Part shown: piece by piece, positions 45,646 to 54,051 of the stretch
How positions within the stretch are numbered: position 1 is the stretch's first letter
Layout of the letters: each line of letters begins with the position of its first letter
Assembly (NCBI RefSeq): GCF_017353185.1
Contig: NZ_JAFMYV010000003.1
Span: forward strand, 1 to 64,000
From: Fibrella rubiginis
Lineage (GTDB): Bacteria > Bacteroidota > Bacteroidia > Cytophagales > Spirosomataceae
DNA: 64,000 nucleotides
Direction of reading: 5' to 3'
Notes under the pieces: model-generated
Database searches by the model: none
Told to the model about the DNA's origin: nothing
What the model saw: only the letters and a program-made list of their open reading frames with translations
Program-made: the position numbers and the translations under genes

Positions 45646-47313
45646 CTACGCCAACTTCTTGTACCGAATTCGCTTAGGGGTGGCGTCGGTGCCGAGGCGT
45701 TTGCGGCGGTTTTCTTCGTAGTCGGAGAAGTTGCCCTCGAACCAATATACCTGACTGTCGCCCTCGAAGGCGAGGATGTGCGTGGCGACGCGGTCCAGAA
45801 ACCACCTGTCGTGGCTGATGATGACGGCGCAACCGGCGAAGTTCTCCAGCCCCTCTTCCAGGGCCCGTAACGTGTTCACGTCCAGGTCGTTGGTAGGCTC
45901 GTCCATCAGCAGTAGGTTGGCCCCTTCTTTCAGCGTCATGGCCAGATGCACGCGGTTGCGCTCCCCACCCGACAGCGTTCCGATTTTCTTTTCCTGGTCG
46001 GCCCCGGCAAAGTTGAACCGGCTGCAATAGGCGCGGGCGTTGGCTTGCTTGCCCCCCAGCATAATCCAGTCGTTGCCGTCGGCAATGGTCTGGTATACGG
46101 TCTTATTGGGGTCGAGGCCGTCGTGCTCCTGATCCACGTAGGCCACCTTCACCGTCTCGCCCACATCGAACGTACCGGCGTCGGGTTTATAGGCGTGGGT
46201 GATGAGCTTGAAGAGCGTGGTTTTGCCCGCGCCGTTAGGGCCGATGATACCCACAATGCCCGCCTGTGGCAGTTTAAAATCGAGATGTTCAAACAGCAGC
46301 TTATCACCAAATGCTTTGGCAACATCTTGTGCCTCAATTACTTTCGAGCCTAAGCGTGGCCCGGCAGGGATGAAAATTTCCAGTTTCTCGTCGCGCTGTT
46401 TCGAGTCTTCGTCCAGCAGGCGTTCATAGGCTCCGAGGCGGGCCTTTGACTTGGCCTGCCGGGCTTTGGGTGCCATGCGTACCCATTCCAGCTCGCGTTG
46501 CAGGGTCTTTTGCCGCTTCGATTCGGTCTTCTCTTCCTTTGCCAGTCGTTGTTGTTTCTGATCGAGCCATGAACTGTAGTTGCCTTTCCACGGGATACCC
46601 TCGCCGCGGTCAAGCTCCAGAATCCAGCCCGCCACATTGTCGAGGAAGTAGCGGTCGTGGGTGACGGCAATGACCGTGCCTTTATACTGCCGCAGGTGCT
46701 CTTCCAACCACAACACCGACTCGGCGTCGAGGTGGTTGGTGGGTTCGTCGAGTAGCAGCACATCGGGCTCTTTCAACAGCAGTCGGCACAAGGCCACACG
46801 GCGTTTTTCACCACCCGACAGGTTACCCACCAGGGCGTCGGATGGCGGTGTGCGCAGGGCATCCATGGCTCGCTCCAGACGAGTGTCGAGTTCCCAGGCA
46901 TTGTGATGGTCGAGTTTCTCCTGCACCTCGGCCTGCCGGGCAATGAGCTTGTCGAAATCGGCGTCGGCATCGCCAAAGGCTTCGTTGATCTGGTCAAATT
47001 CTTTCAGCAGATCAACCACCTCCTGTACGCCTTCTTCCACCACCTCACGAACGGTCTTGGTGGGGTCAAGCTGGGGTTCCTGCTCAAGCATACCGACTGA
47101 ATAACCGGGTGAAAATACCACCTCACCGTTGTAACTTTTATCAATCCCAGCGATGATTCTCAGTAGCGTAGACTTGCCGGAACCGTTGAGTCCCAGCACC
47201 CCAATTTTGGCGCCGTAAAAGAAGGAAAGGTATATGTTCTTTAGGATTTGTCGGTTGGGGGGAATAATTTTACTCACACCCGCCATAGAAAAGATAATGG
47301 TTTCCTGGCTCAT
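45646..47313 (-). CDS. ettA: Energy-dependent translational throttle protein EttA
   Basis: An ABC-F ATPase that binds the ribosomal E site and gates the first peptide bond by ADP/ATP ratio. The 555-residue protein has two ABC domains. The first has Walker A GLNGSGKST and signature LSGGEKRR, the second GPNGAGKTT and LSGGERNR, each with a DEPTN Walker B and HDR switch. The linker between them (about 240-310, rich in Lys/Arg/Gln) is the P-site-tRNA interaction motif. The start at 47313 (MSQETIIFSM) matches EttA. It diverges from the DUF349 gene. Confidence 0.95.
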   Translation of the reverse strand: MSQETIIFSMAGVSKIIPPNRQILKNIYLSFFYGAKIGVLGLNGSGKSTLLRIIAGIDKSYNGEVVFSPGYSVGMLEQEPQLDPTKTVREVVEEGVQEVVDLLKEFDQINEAFGDADADFDKLIARQAEVQEKLDHHNAWELDTRLERAMDALRTPPSDALVGNLSGGEKRRVALCRLLLKEPDVLLLDEPTNHLDAESVLWLEEHLRQYKGTVIAVTHDRYFLDNVAGWILELDRGEGIPWKGNYSSWLDQKQQRLAKEEKTESKRQKTLQRELEWVRMAPKARQAKSKARLGAYERLLDEDSKQRDEKLEIFIPAGPRLGSKVIEAQDVAKAFGDKLLFEHLDFKLPQAGIVGIIGPNGAGKTTLFKLITHAYKPDAGTFDVGETVKVAYVDQEHDGLDPNKTVYQTIADGNDWIMLGGKQANARAYCSRFNFAGADQEKKIGTLSGGERNRVHLAMTLKEGANLLLMDEPTNDLDVNTLRALEEGLENFAGCAVIISHDRWFLDRVATHILAFEGDSQVYWFEGNFSDYEENRRKRLGTDATPKRIRYKKLA

Positions 47314-47381
47314 TTTTTGGCTATGTTTGTGGTGGGGCAAATATCGCTAATTCACCCCAAAGGACCCTTCAGTAAGGAAAA

Positions 47382-48662
47382 ATGGAAAACGCTTCATTGG
47401 TAGATGAATACGGTTACGTCAAAGACGGAAAGGTATTTTTGAAAGGCTACCTCGACTATCCAGACCGCCAGATTGGCGAAGTGAAACGCACCGAGCAGGA
47501 AGCACTCGATTACTTTAAGAACCGCTTTATCATTGCTCAAAGTAAGGTTGCCCAGTTGGAAGAAGAGGTAACAGACGCCCAAAACAAAGGTTCGTATCTC
47601 ACTAAACTGCTGCAGCTCAGGAAGAAACTACTCAGCTTCGACGCCATCGGTAATTTCCCCCCGTTACTCGACCGGCTCGATCAACTCGAAGATGTTTTGT
47701 CAGGCTTGATTCATACGAATCAGCTTAAAAATCTGGAAATTAAGCGGGCACTGATTGGCGAAGCCGAGATCATTGCCGGTAGTGATGACTGGAAACCAAC
47801 CGCCGAGGCCCTCCAGGAAATCAAGACGAAATGGATCAAGACCGGCCCCGTCGACAAGTCGGTGGAAGCCGAAGTAGAGACGCAGTTTCAGGAACTGCTG
47901 GACGGTTTTTTCCAACGCCGCCGGGAGTTTTTTAACGAGCAAAACAAGGTTATTCAGGAACGCCTCGACCAGTATGATGAACTCATCCGGCTGGTGGAAC
48001 GCGCCGCCCGTGGCAACGATCTGGAGGTATCATACCAGGAGATTCGGAAGCTCAACAACACCTGGAAAACGGTGGGTGAGGTACCAATCAAGAAGGGTGG
48101 TAAACTTTTCAAACGATTCAAGCGCACCGTGCAATATGTCTTCAACCGCTATAACGAGTCGAAGGGTATTGTGTACGAAAAGAAGGTTGACCCCCGCATT
48201 GAAGCCCAGATGAAAATGGCCGACGAAGCCGAATCACTAGCCAAAGCACAGGGTAAAGCGATCTTCGATTCGGCCAACCGCGCCAAAGAATTATTGAATG
48301 CCTGGAAAGAAATTAAAGTACCATTTAAGCTCCAGGATAAGCAGATTAATGAACGGTTCCGCGCCGCCTGCGACAAGATTTTTGAACTAAGCTACCTGGG
48401 TCGCGTACTTGACCGCAAATACCCGGCATTTGATCTAAAAAGTCAGTCAGAACAACTGCGGACCAAAATTCGGGAGATGGAATACCTGGTAAAACGGGAG
48501 AAAAACGACCTTCACTTTGCCATGCAGGACGCTGATGGCCTTGATCCCGAAATCCCTGAGGATAAGCAGATTCTAAACAAAATCAATACGCAGAAGCGGA
48601 AGATCGCCATGAAAGAAGTGATCCTCCGCGAGTTTACGAAAGCCCTCGAAACGGCCGACTAA
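47382..48662 (+). CDS. DUF349-repeat protein
   Basis: A 426-residue highly charged helical protein. It has several DUF349 repeats, three-helix units with phrases like LNNTWKTVGEVP, AQMKMADEAESLAK and LLNAWKEIKVPF, from about residue 140 to 370, and a long C-terminal coiled-coil stretch. No signal peptide. DUF349 proteins are widespread in Bacteroidota and their role is not well defined. It is monocistronic and ends in a classical terminator. Confidence 0.85.
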   Translation: MENASLVDEYGYVKDGKVFLKGYLDYPDRQIGEVKRTEQEALDYFKNRFIIAQSKVAQLEEEVTDAQNKGSYLTKLLQLRKKLLSFDAIGNFPPLLDRLDQLEDVLSGLIHTNQLKNLEIKRALIGEAEIIAGSDDWKPTAEALQEIKTKWIKTGPVDKSVEAEVETQFQELLDGFFQRRREFFNEQNKVIQERLDQYDELIRLVERAARGNDLEVSYQEIRKLNNTWKTVGEVPIKKGGKLFKRFKRTVQYVFNRYNESKGIVYEKKVDPRIEAQMKMADEAESLAKAQGKAIFDSANRAKELLNAWKEIKVPFKLQDKQINERFRAACDKIFELSYLGRVLDRKYPAFDLKSQSEQLRTKIREMEYLVKREKNDLHFAMQDADGLDPEIPEDKQILNKINTQKRKIAMKEVILREFTKALETAD

Positions 48663-48685
48663 GTCCGCGTATACTTCTTACCGTT

Positions 48686-48724
48686 GAGCCGGTCAGCTAT
48701 GCAACTAGTTGACCGGCTCTTTTT
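48686..48724 (+). terminator. Rho-independent terminator of the DUF349 gene
   Basis: GAGCCGGTCA (48686-48695) pairs with TGACCGGCTC (48710-48719), followed by five T. Confidence 0.9.
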
Positions 48725-48732
48725 GTTTGATG

Positions 48733-48836
48733 AGAAACAAGAAGTGAGAGGTAAGAAGCAAGATGCAAGACTGTGTTTGCTCAATCTTGCTTCTTACCTC
48801 TCACTTCTTGTCTCTTATTTCTTGCTTCTCCCTTCT
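48733..48836. repeat. Heptamer-arm inverted repeat abutting a start codon
   Basis: The left side is six AGANNNN units (48733-48774). The right side (48781-48836) is exactly eight 7-nt units of the reverse form NNNNTCT, and the base after it is the A of the next gene's ATG (48837). A 28-bp perfect pairing joins 48737-48764 to 48784-48811. Confidence 0.93.
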
Positions 48837-49088
48837 ATGACAACCGCAGACATCACCGACTTTAAAGCGGCTATCGAACCCCGCAAATTTGTTCGGCTCG
48901 AATACCTGACCGACCTCCACGAGTTTATTAAAACCGATGCATTGGTAGTAAGCTTAAACACCCAAAACGGCACGGAAACGCTGGTTTTGGCCGATGGACA
49001 ACAGATTCCGCTAGACCGCGTCATCAGCATTGCCGGTCGGCTTTCGCCGTTGTATCCTGGCTACACCAATTATTCGTGTGATTGCTGA
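48837..49088 (+). CDS. Rof-like small protein
   Basis: An 83-residue protein. The phrase FVRLEYLTDLHEFIKTDALVV, followed by a Gly-turn, LVLADGQQIPLDRVISIAGR, resembles the Sm-like β-barrel of Rof/YaeO, which binds and inhibits Rho. It is not identical and the match is by eye. The start at 48837 was chosen because the heptamer array ends there; the longer frame lies inside the array. If right, a Rho inhibitor sits next to a hairpin-rich region, an interesting pairing. Confidence 0.55.
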   Translation: MTTADITDFKAAIEPRKFVRLEYLTDLHEFIKTDALVVSLNTQNGTETLVLADGQQIPLDRVISIAGRLSPLYPGYTNYSCDC

Positions 49089-49092
49089 AAAG

Positions 49093-49167
49093 GTCTGACG
49101 GAGCAACGCTCCGTCTTTTACGCTGGAACAAACGGAGCAACGGGCTATGCGCCCCACTCCGTCAGAC
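49093..49167. terminator. Nested alternative hairpins between the Rof-like gene and serS
   Basis: A short hairpin GACGGAGC-AAC-GCTCCGTC (49097-49115) is followed by four T, a plus-strand terminator. An outer 11-bp pairing, GTCTGACGGAG (49093-49103) with CTCCGTCAGAC (49157-49167), uses the same 5' bases and would exclude the inner one. The word ACGGAGCAAC also occurs again at 49131-49140. Confidence 0.7.
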
Positions 49168-49181
49168 ATTACCGCTACCCC

Positions 49182-50471
49182 CTACGAAATCACATCAAAC
49201 CCGCAGTATGGCACCAGCACGGCAGGGATACGTATACCTTCCGGCGACTGGTTGTTTTCCAGAATCGAGGCCACAATGCGCGGGAGTGCCAATGCCGAAC
49301 CGTTGAGGGTGTGCAACAGGGTAGGCTTATTACCGTCGAGTTTGGCGCGAAGTTTCAGGCGGTTGGCCTGATAGGTCTCGAAGTTACTGACCGAGCTCAC
49401 TTCCAGCCACCGTTCCTGCGCTGCCGACCACACTTCCATGTCATACGTCAGGGCCGAGGTAAAGCCCATATCGCCACCACAGAGACGAAGTACCCGGTAG
49501 GGCAATTCTAGTTTTTGCAGCAATCCCTGCACGTATTGGCTCATTTGTTCCAACGCTGCATACGAGTTTTCGGGACGCTCTATCCGCACGATCTCCACTT
49601 TGTCGAACTGATGGAGCCGGTTCAGGCCCCGCACGTGGGCACCCCATGAGCCAGCTTCGCGCCGGAAACAGGGCGTATAGCCAACATGCTTTATGGGCAG
49701 TTCGGCCTCGTTTGCCAGCACGTCGCGGTAGAGATTGGTGATAGGTACTTCAGCGGTAGGAATCAGGTAGAGACCGTCGGCGGGGGCGTAGTACATCTGC
49801 CCTTCCTTGTCGGGCAGTTGCCCTGTGCCAAAGCCCGACGCCTCGTTGATCACGATGGGTGGTTGCACCTCACTGTAGCCCGCCGCCATGGCTTCGTCCA
49901 GAAAGAAATTGATCATGGCCCGCTGCAACCGGGCGGCTTTACCCTTGTAAACCGGAAAGCCCGCCCCCGAAATTTTGTTGCCTAACTCAAAATCGATCAT
50001 GGGGCCACCATCGGGACCGTAGCGTTTGATCAACTCCCAATGTGGCTGCGCGTCGGCGTGGAGCGTGGGTTTGTTGCCCCATTCCAGCACTACTTCGTTA
50101 TCATCGGCAGAACGGCCTTCAGGAACACTGCTGTGGGGAATGTTGGGAACGGTAACTAATATATCCTGTAGCTGCTGTTCCAGATTGACCAACTGATCAT
50201 TCAACGTCTTCGACTGCGCTTTCAACGTAGCAGTTTCGGCCTTAGCGGCCTCAGCGGCCTCTTTTTGGCCAGTTTTCATTAACTGGCCAATCTCTTTGGC
50301 AATGGCATTTTGCCGGGCCAATCCATCGTCGAGTGTTTTTTGAGTGTCACGCCGTTGCTGATCGAGGGACAACAATTGGTCAACAGTATCCTCGGCGTTA
50401 GCGAACTGTCGTTTACGAAGACCAGCCAGCGTCAGTTCCTTATTGTCGCGAATGAAGGGTATTTGTAGCAT
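49182..50471 (-). CDS. serS: Seryl-tRNA synthetase
   Basis: Charges tRNA-Ser and selenocysteine tRNA where present. The 429-residue class II enzyme has the N-terminal two-helix coiled-coil arm that grips the long variable arm of tRNA-Ser (about 30-100). Motif 2 is near GYTPCFRREAGSWG and motif 3 near NGSALALPRIVASILENNQ, as in the family. Its ATG (50471) overlaps the stop of the HEPN gene by one base (TAATG). It is therefore translated together with a toxin-antitoxin pair and is the last gene of the lysC transcript. Confidence 0.96.
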   Translation of the reverse strand: MLQIPFIRDNKELTLAGLRKRQFANAEDTVDQLLSLDQQRRDTQKTLDDGLARQNAIAKEIGQLMKTGQKEAAEAAKAETATLKAQSKTLNDQLVNLEQQLQDILVTVPNIPHSSVPEGRSADDNEVVLEWGNKPTLHADAQPHWELIKRYGPDGGPMIDFELGNKISGAGFPVYKGKAARLQRAMINFFLDEAMAAGYSEVQPPIVINEASGFGTGQLPDKEGQMYYAPADGLYLIPTAEVPITNLYRDVLANEAELPIKHVGYTPCFRREAGSWGAHVRGLNRLHQFDKVEIVRIERPENSYAALEQMSQYVQGLLQKLELPYRVLRLCGGDMGFTSALTYDMEVWSAAQERWLEVSSVSNFETYQANRLKLRAKLDGNKPTLLHTLNGSALALPRIVASILENNQSPEGIRIPAVLVPYCGFDVIS

Positions 50472-50863
50472 TATGATTTATCGATTAAGCTTCTGACAAG
50501 CTGGATAAATTCAGCAGTTTCTGGAATTAGGGGTAATACATCTTCAGCGTCGAAAACAACAAAATCTTCATAGTCGCTTTCGTTGCGATCTGTAAAAAGC
50601 ATGGAGTAGAAGCGGCCCCACTCAACTGAAACAATGCCCAGTTTCACGAAATGCGTCTCAAACATCGCTTTTGCTCCGTTATGCACTTTGTGTTTGATAC
50701 CGCCCTGAAAAAGTAGAGCCGACACAGCATGAAAAGCTGCATAGTAGAGCCGGTTCATAACAGCCGAATAGCTTCTGGCATCGGCTAATATGCAAGCTGC
50801 TTCCCAGTCTTCCCAAGACTTCTTCAGTCTGTAGGCAATAGTGCTTTCCACGCTATGGTTCAT
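50471..50863 (-). CDS. HEPN-domain protein (HepT-like)
   Basis: A 130-residue helical protein from the ATG at 50863. HEPN domains are ribonucleases or toxin partners of nucleotidyltransferases. The helix motif RLYYAAFHA (Arg38, His45) and a second phrase RNESDYEDF (Arg93, Asp97, Tyr98) are those of PF05168-type HEPN proteins, not of the R-x4-H-x-Y HepT branch. It overlaps the nucleotidyltransferase gene in ATGA and shares a TAATG junction with serS. It may be toxin or tRNA-modifying; the activity is inferred from the family. Confidence 0.85.
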   Translation of the reverse strand: MNHSVESTIAYRLKKSWEDWEAACILADARSYSAVMNRLYYAAFHAVSALLFQGGIKHKVHNGAKAMFETHFVKLGIVSVEWGRFYSMLFTDRNESDYEDFVVFDAEDVLPLIPETAEFIQLVRSLIDKS

Positions 50864-51168
50864 GCCCATTTGCCTTCGCGTTGAATGTTCTGATACAGGT
50901 GCGTCACCGCCAACGCCTGCCAATTGTCTCGGTTGTAAACGAGTGAACTAATCACTTCTCCCGTATCAAGACCAACATAAAATAGTTGATCACGTACCTG
51001 ACGCTTAAACGCCCGGTTAACAGGCTTATCAGTCAACATCAGGAAATCCCAGTCCGAGTCGGGGCGGGCGTCGCCACGGGCGCGGGAACCGAACAGCCAC
51101 ACCTCGGCCTGCGGGTCGATCTCCTGGACCGACCGCTTCACAGCTTGTAGAAATTCGGCGTCTGTCAT
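50860..51168 (-). CDS. MNT-type nucleotidyltransferase (MntA-like)
   Basis: A 102-residue minimal nucleotidyltransferase. The active site GSRARGDARPDSDWD (residues 27-41) has the GSxxxGx5SDxD pattern of polymerase β-like enzymes. In MntA-HepT pairs such an enzyme adds AMP to HEPN tyrosines and silences the toxin. The start is at 51168, 10 nt after lysC, and its stop overlaps the HEPN start in ATGA. Pair and neighbours form one unit, lysC-mnt-hepn-serS. Confidence 0.88.
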   Translation of the reverse strand: MTDAEFLQAVKRSVQEIDPQAEVWLFGSRARGDARPDSDWDFLMLTDKPVNRAFKRQVRDQLFYVGLDTGEVISSLVYNRDNWQALAVTHLYQNIQREGKWA

Positions 51169-51178
51169 GGCATTTCTC

Positions 51179-52513
51179 CTAATAAAACAACCCTTCATTT
51201 AAAGCATTTAGGGCTTCATTTTTGTAGCGGCCGTGCATCAGCAATGAGATGTTGTGCTCGGTGCCGCCGTACGAAATCATGCGGATCGGGATACCTTTCA
51301 TGGCCTCCAACACCCGCAGGGCAATGCCCGGATGATCGGAACTGAAGTTACCCACAATGCAAACGATAGTTTGGTCATAGTCAGGCTCTTCCAGCTCGCA
51401 AAACTGACCCAGCTCAGCCTGAATAGCCGCCAGGTTATCCGTGTTGTCTATCGTCACTGATACCGACACTTCTGATGTGGCGATCAGGTCGATGGGGGTT
51501 TTGAACCGCTCGAAGATCTCAAAAATACGGCGCAAAAAGCCATAGGCGTTGAGCATTCGGGTCGAGTGGATGTACAACGCCGTGATACCGTCTTTGGCCG
51601 CAATCGCTTTAAATACCTGGCTATCTGTCGACTCTGTTACTTTATCCGCTATCAGTGTACCGGGCGCATCAGGGTCCATCGTGTTTTTTAGCCGGACGGG
51701 CACACCCCGCAGCTTAGCAGGCGTGATGGTCGACGGGTGCAGAATCTTCGCGCCGAAATAAGCTAGCTCCGCCGCTTCGTTGAAGGTCAGTTCCCGGATG
51801 GGGAACGTCTTTTTCACAACACGCGGATCGTTGTTGTGCATCCCGTCAATGTCGGTCCAGATCTGGATTTCCTCGGCCCGGATAGCCCCGCCAATCAACG
51901 ATGCCGTGTAGTCGGAGCCGCCGCGCTTGAGGTTGTCTACTTCACCACGGGGGTTGCGGCAAATGAATCCCTGCGTCACAATGATTTGCCTGTCGGCATG
52001 AGGTGGCAACATCTCACGCAGGTTCTGCTCGATCTTGTCCAGTTCCGGCTCATTATCGGCATCAATACGCATAAACTCCAGCGCGGGCAGCAACACCGAC
52101 GACACACCTTCTTCGGCCAGATACGCCGTAAATAACTGTGTACTAAGCAGTTCGCCTTCAGCCACCAGTTCCTTTTCTTGCTTCTGCGTAAACGGTTTGA
52201 TGCGCGTCAGTGATCGGATAAACGAAAACTCATTTTCTACGATCCGCTGCCCGGCAGCTAGGCCATCCGACGTTTTATAGAGGTCGCGCACGAAATTGTC
52301 GTAATGCGCTTTGAGGTGTTCAATTTTCTCAAACGCCTCGTCGTCAGCGCCGTTTTTCAGCGATTCGCCAAACGACAGCAGCGCATTGGTCGTACCCGAC
52401 AACGCCGACAAAACAACTACTTTCCGGCTAGTATCAGCCGTGATCAGATTCCGAATTGAGTGCATCCGCTCGGGCTTTCCAACCGAGGTTCCGCCAAATT
52501 TCCAGACGTACAT
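51179..52513 (-). CDS. lysC: Aspartate kinase
   Basis: The first enzyme of lysine, threonine and methionine synthesis, phosphorylating aspartate. The 444-residue product starts MYVWKFGGTSVGKPERM at 52513, the family start; 31 codons of the longer frame lie in the inverted repeat. The kinase domain has KFGGTSVG and GGSDYTA. Two ACT domains at the end (about 300-444, with NAYGFLRRIFEIFERFKTPID and ATSEVSVSVTID) allow feedback control. It is a lone kinase, not fused to homoserine dehydrogenase, and heads the unit with MNT-HEPN-serS. Confidence 0.95.
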   Translation of the reverse strand: MYVWKFGGTSVGKPERMHSIRNLITADTSRKVVVLSALSGTTNALLSFGESLKNGADDEAFEKIEHLKAHYDNFVRDLYKTSDGLAAGQRIVENEFSFIRSLTRIKPFTQKQEKELVAEGELLSTQLFTAYLAEEGVSSVLLPALEFMRIDADNEPELDKIEQNLREMLPPHADRQIIVTQGFICRNPRGEVDNLKRGGSDYTASLIGGAIRAEEIQIWTDIDGMHNNDPRVVKKTFPIRELTFNEAAELAYFGAKILHPSTITPAKLRGVPVRLKNTMDPDAPGTLIADKVTESTDSQVFKAIAAKDGITALYIHSTRMLNAYGFLRRIFEIFERFKTPIDLIATSEVSVSVTIDNTDNLAAIQAELGQFCELEEPDYDQTIVCIVGNFSSDHPGIALRVLEAMKGIPIRMISYGGTEHNISLLMHGRYKNEALNALNEGLFY

Positions 52514-52520
52514 TTTAATG

Positions 52521-52660
52521 AGTGAATTAGCGAATGAGTGATTGAGTGAATGAGCGACGGTCCGACGTCTCGGTGAACGAATAGCATAATGGCTACGCAA
52601 TGACAATGTGGTAGCTCAACCTATTCGCTCACCGAGACGTCGGACCGTCGCTCATTCACT
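52521..52660. repeat. 40-bp inverted repeat reaching into the ribH coding region
   Basis: Arms 52545-52584 and 52621-52660 match at 39 of 40 positions. The left side has more 8-nt units (GTGANTGA, GCGAATGA) from 52521. The right arm starts exactly on the ribH stop codon (52621-52623) and encodes its last 13 residues. The core CGGTCCGACG is related to other GGTCCG cores. Unit family as in 38389-38506. Confidence 0.93.
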
Positions 52661-53142
52661 AATTGGCGAAGCCCAAGCATCTTGATGGCCGTGATGGCGG
52701 CTTCGTCGCCTTTGTTGCCATGAATGCCACCCGCCCGGTCGAGGGCCTGTTGCTGGGTGTTGGGAGTTAATACACCAAAAATCACAGGTTTGTTAGTCTT
52801 TAATGAGACATTGGTCAGGCCCTGCGCTACAGCGTGGTTGATGTAATCATTGTGTTTCGTTTCGCCCTGAATGACGCAGCCGATACAGATAACGGCGTCG
52901 ATATCAGGCCGTTGTGCGTACCACTGCGCTGCCAGCGTAAGCTCATAGCTACCTGGCACATTACCGCGGATTATGTTTTCGGCCACAGCACCGTATTGCA
53001 AAAGCGTGTTATAGGCACCCTGAAACAGGGCCTCGGTCACGTCGGTGTTCCATTCGGCCACGACAATGGCGAACCGACGCCCACTCACCTCGGGCAGTTC
53101 GTTGGTGGTGAACACACTGAGATTCTTATCGGCAGAAGACAT
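52621..53142 (-). CDS. ribH: 6,7-dimethyl-8-ribityllumazine synthase
   Basis: The penultimate enzyme of riboflavin synthesis; it forms a 60-meric or pentameric shell. The 173-residue protein has the family core IVVAEWNTDVTEAL, GSYELTLAAQW and the catalytic His in IQGETKHNDYI. The usual end of the protein is near MLGLRQ. The last residues LVNERRSDVSVSE are encoded by the right arm of an inverted repeat, so the C-terminus has been extended, or replaced, by the repeat. The start at 53142 is standard. Confidence 0.93.
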   Translation of the reverse strand: MSSADKNLSVFTTNELPEVSGRRFAIVVAEWNTDVTEALFQGAYNTLLQYGAVAENIIRGNVPGSYELTLAAQWYAQRPDIDAVICIGCVIQGETKHNDYINHAVAQGLTNVSLKTNKPVIFGVLTPNTQQQALDRAGGIHGNKGDEAAITAIKMLGLRQLVNERRSDVSVSE

Positions 53143-53149
53143 AGATTGA

Positions 53150-53244
53150 GTTCAATGTTTAATGTTCAAAGTTCAACGTTTATGTATCCATTACGCTGGC
53201 ACCTAATTAGCGCAACCTTGGACTTTAGACGTTGAACGTTGAAC
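53150..53244. repeat. Inverted repeat of GTYYAAN units upstream of ribH
   Basis: Arms 53150-53177 and 53217-53244 are each four heptamers in register (GTTCAAT, GTTTAAT, GTTCAAA, GTTCAAC against GTTCAAC twice, GTCTAAA, GTCCAAG). They differ at several places, mainly by C-to-T changes. The inner side of the right arm reads GTTGCGC, near the GTTGCTTCGCGC core of 6753-6849. It lies between the TPR gene's terminator and the ribH start. Confidence 0.85.
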
Positions 53245-53245
53245 A

Positions 53246-53283
53246 ACTAAAAAGGGACGAACCCGATTCGGCTTCGTCCCTTT
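53246..53283 (-). terminator. Rho-independent terminator of the TPR gene
   Basis: On the minus strand AAAGGGACGAA (53283-53273) pairs with 53261-53251 in an 11-bp stem, followed by five T at 53253-53249 in the same direction. Confidence 0.85.
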
Positions 53284-53313
53284 CACTGTGTTTGCATGTA
53301 CACGCGTTTGCGA

Positions 53314-54006
53314 CTACTCACCGGCCTGGGCATCCAGTACGGATTTGTATTTCTTCGCGTTGGGCGCTTCGGCAGCGTTGGGGTATTTGTCCAAAATCTG
53401 CTGGTAGGCGTCAATGGCATTCTTGTTGTCTTTGGCTTGTTCGTAGGCAAGAGCCAACTTCATCAGGTAACCTGCCGTAAAGAATTTATTTGGCTTGTAC
53501 TCAGCCGCTTTCTTATAATAGTCAGCCGCGTCGCCGTAGCTTTTTTTCTCCATGTAGGCGTCACCGATAAGGGCATAGGCACGACCCTGTACCAACAAAT
53601 CCGATGAGCTGAAGTCTTTCAACTGCTCAATAGCCTGATCGTATTTGCCATCTTTCAACAGCGCAATACCGGCATAAAGGTGCGCCAGGTTACCGGCTTT
53701 GGTCGAGCCATATTCATCAGCTACGGCCAGCAAGCCAGGCGACTGACGGGTACCATTCAGCGCCAGCTTGAGCGAGTCCTGCTCGAACTTCATCACGGGC
53801 GCGAACAACTTAGCCTGAGCTTCGTCATTGCGAGTACTCTGGTAATAACGGTAGCCAAAGAAAATGGCAATGACAGCCACCACCGCAACGGCAGCGCCGA
53901 TGAGGATATTCCGGTTCTTTTCTACAAAGTCTTCGGCCTGCTCCAGTTTATTAGCCAGCAGATCAGGGTCTTCAATGTATTCCAGACCCGAGTTTTTCTT
54001 ACTCAT
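53314..54006 (-). CDS. TPR protein with one membrane helix (YfgM-like)
   Basis: A 230-residue protein: charged N-terminus, one transmembrane helix (about residues 36-54) and then TPR repeats (KYDQAIEQLKDF, SYGDAADYYKKAAEYKP, NKNAIDAYQQILDKYPN). The layout is that of YfgM, an ancillary partner of the SecYEG translocon and of periplasmic chaperones. The repeats should face the periplasm. It lies 46 nt from pdhA and may share its mRNA; a terminator follows. The YfgM link is inferred from topology. Confidence 0.82.
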   Translation of the reverse strand: MSKKNSGLEYIEDPDLLANKLEQAEDFVEKNRNILIGAAVAVVAVIAIFFGYRYYQSTRNDEAQAKLFAPVMKFEQDSLKLALNGTRQSPGLLAVADEYGSTKAGNLAHLYAGIALLKDGKYDQAIEQLKDFSSSDLLVQGRAYALIGDAYMEKKSYGDAADYYKKAAEYKPNKFFTAGYLMKLALAYEQAKDNKNAIDAYQQILDKYPNAAEAPNAKKYKSVLDAQAGE

Positions 54007-54051
54007 ACAAGTTGCAATTTAAGGCGCAAAAGTAGGAATTATTCTCCTCTT

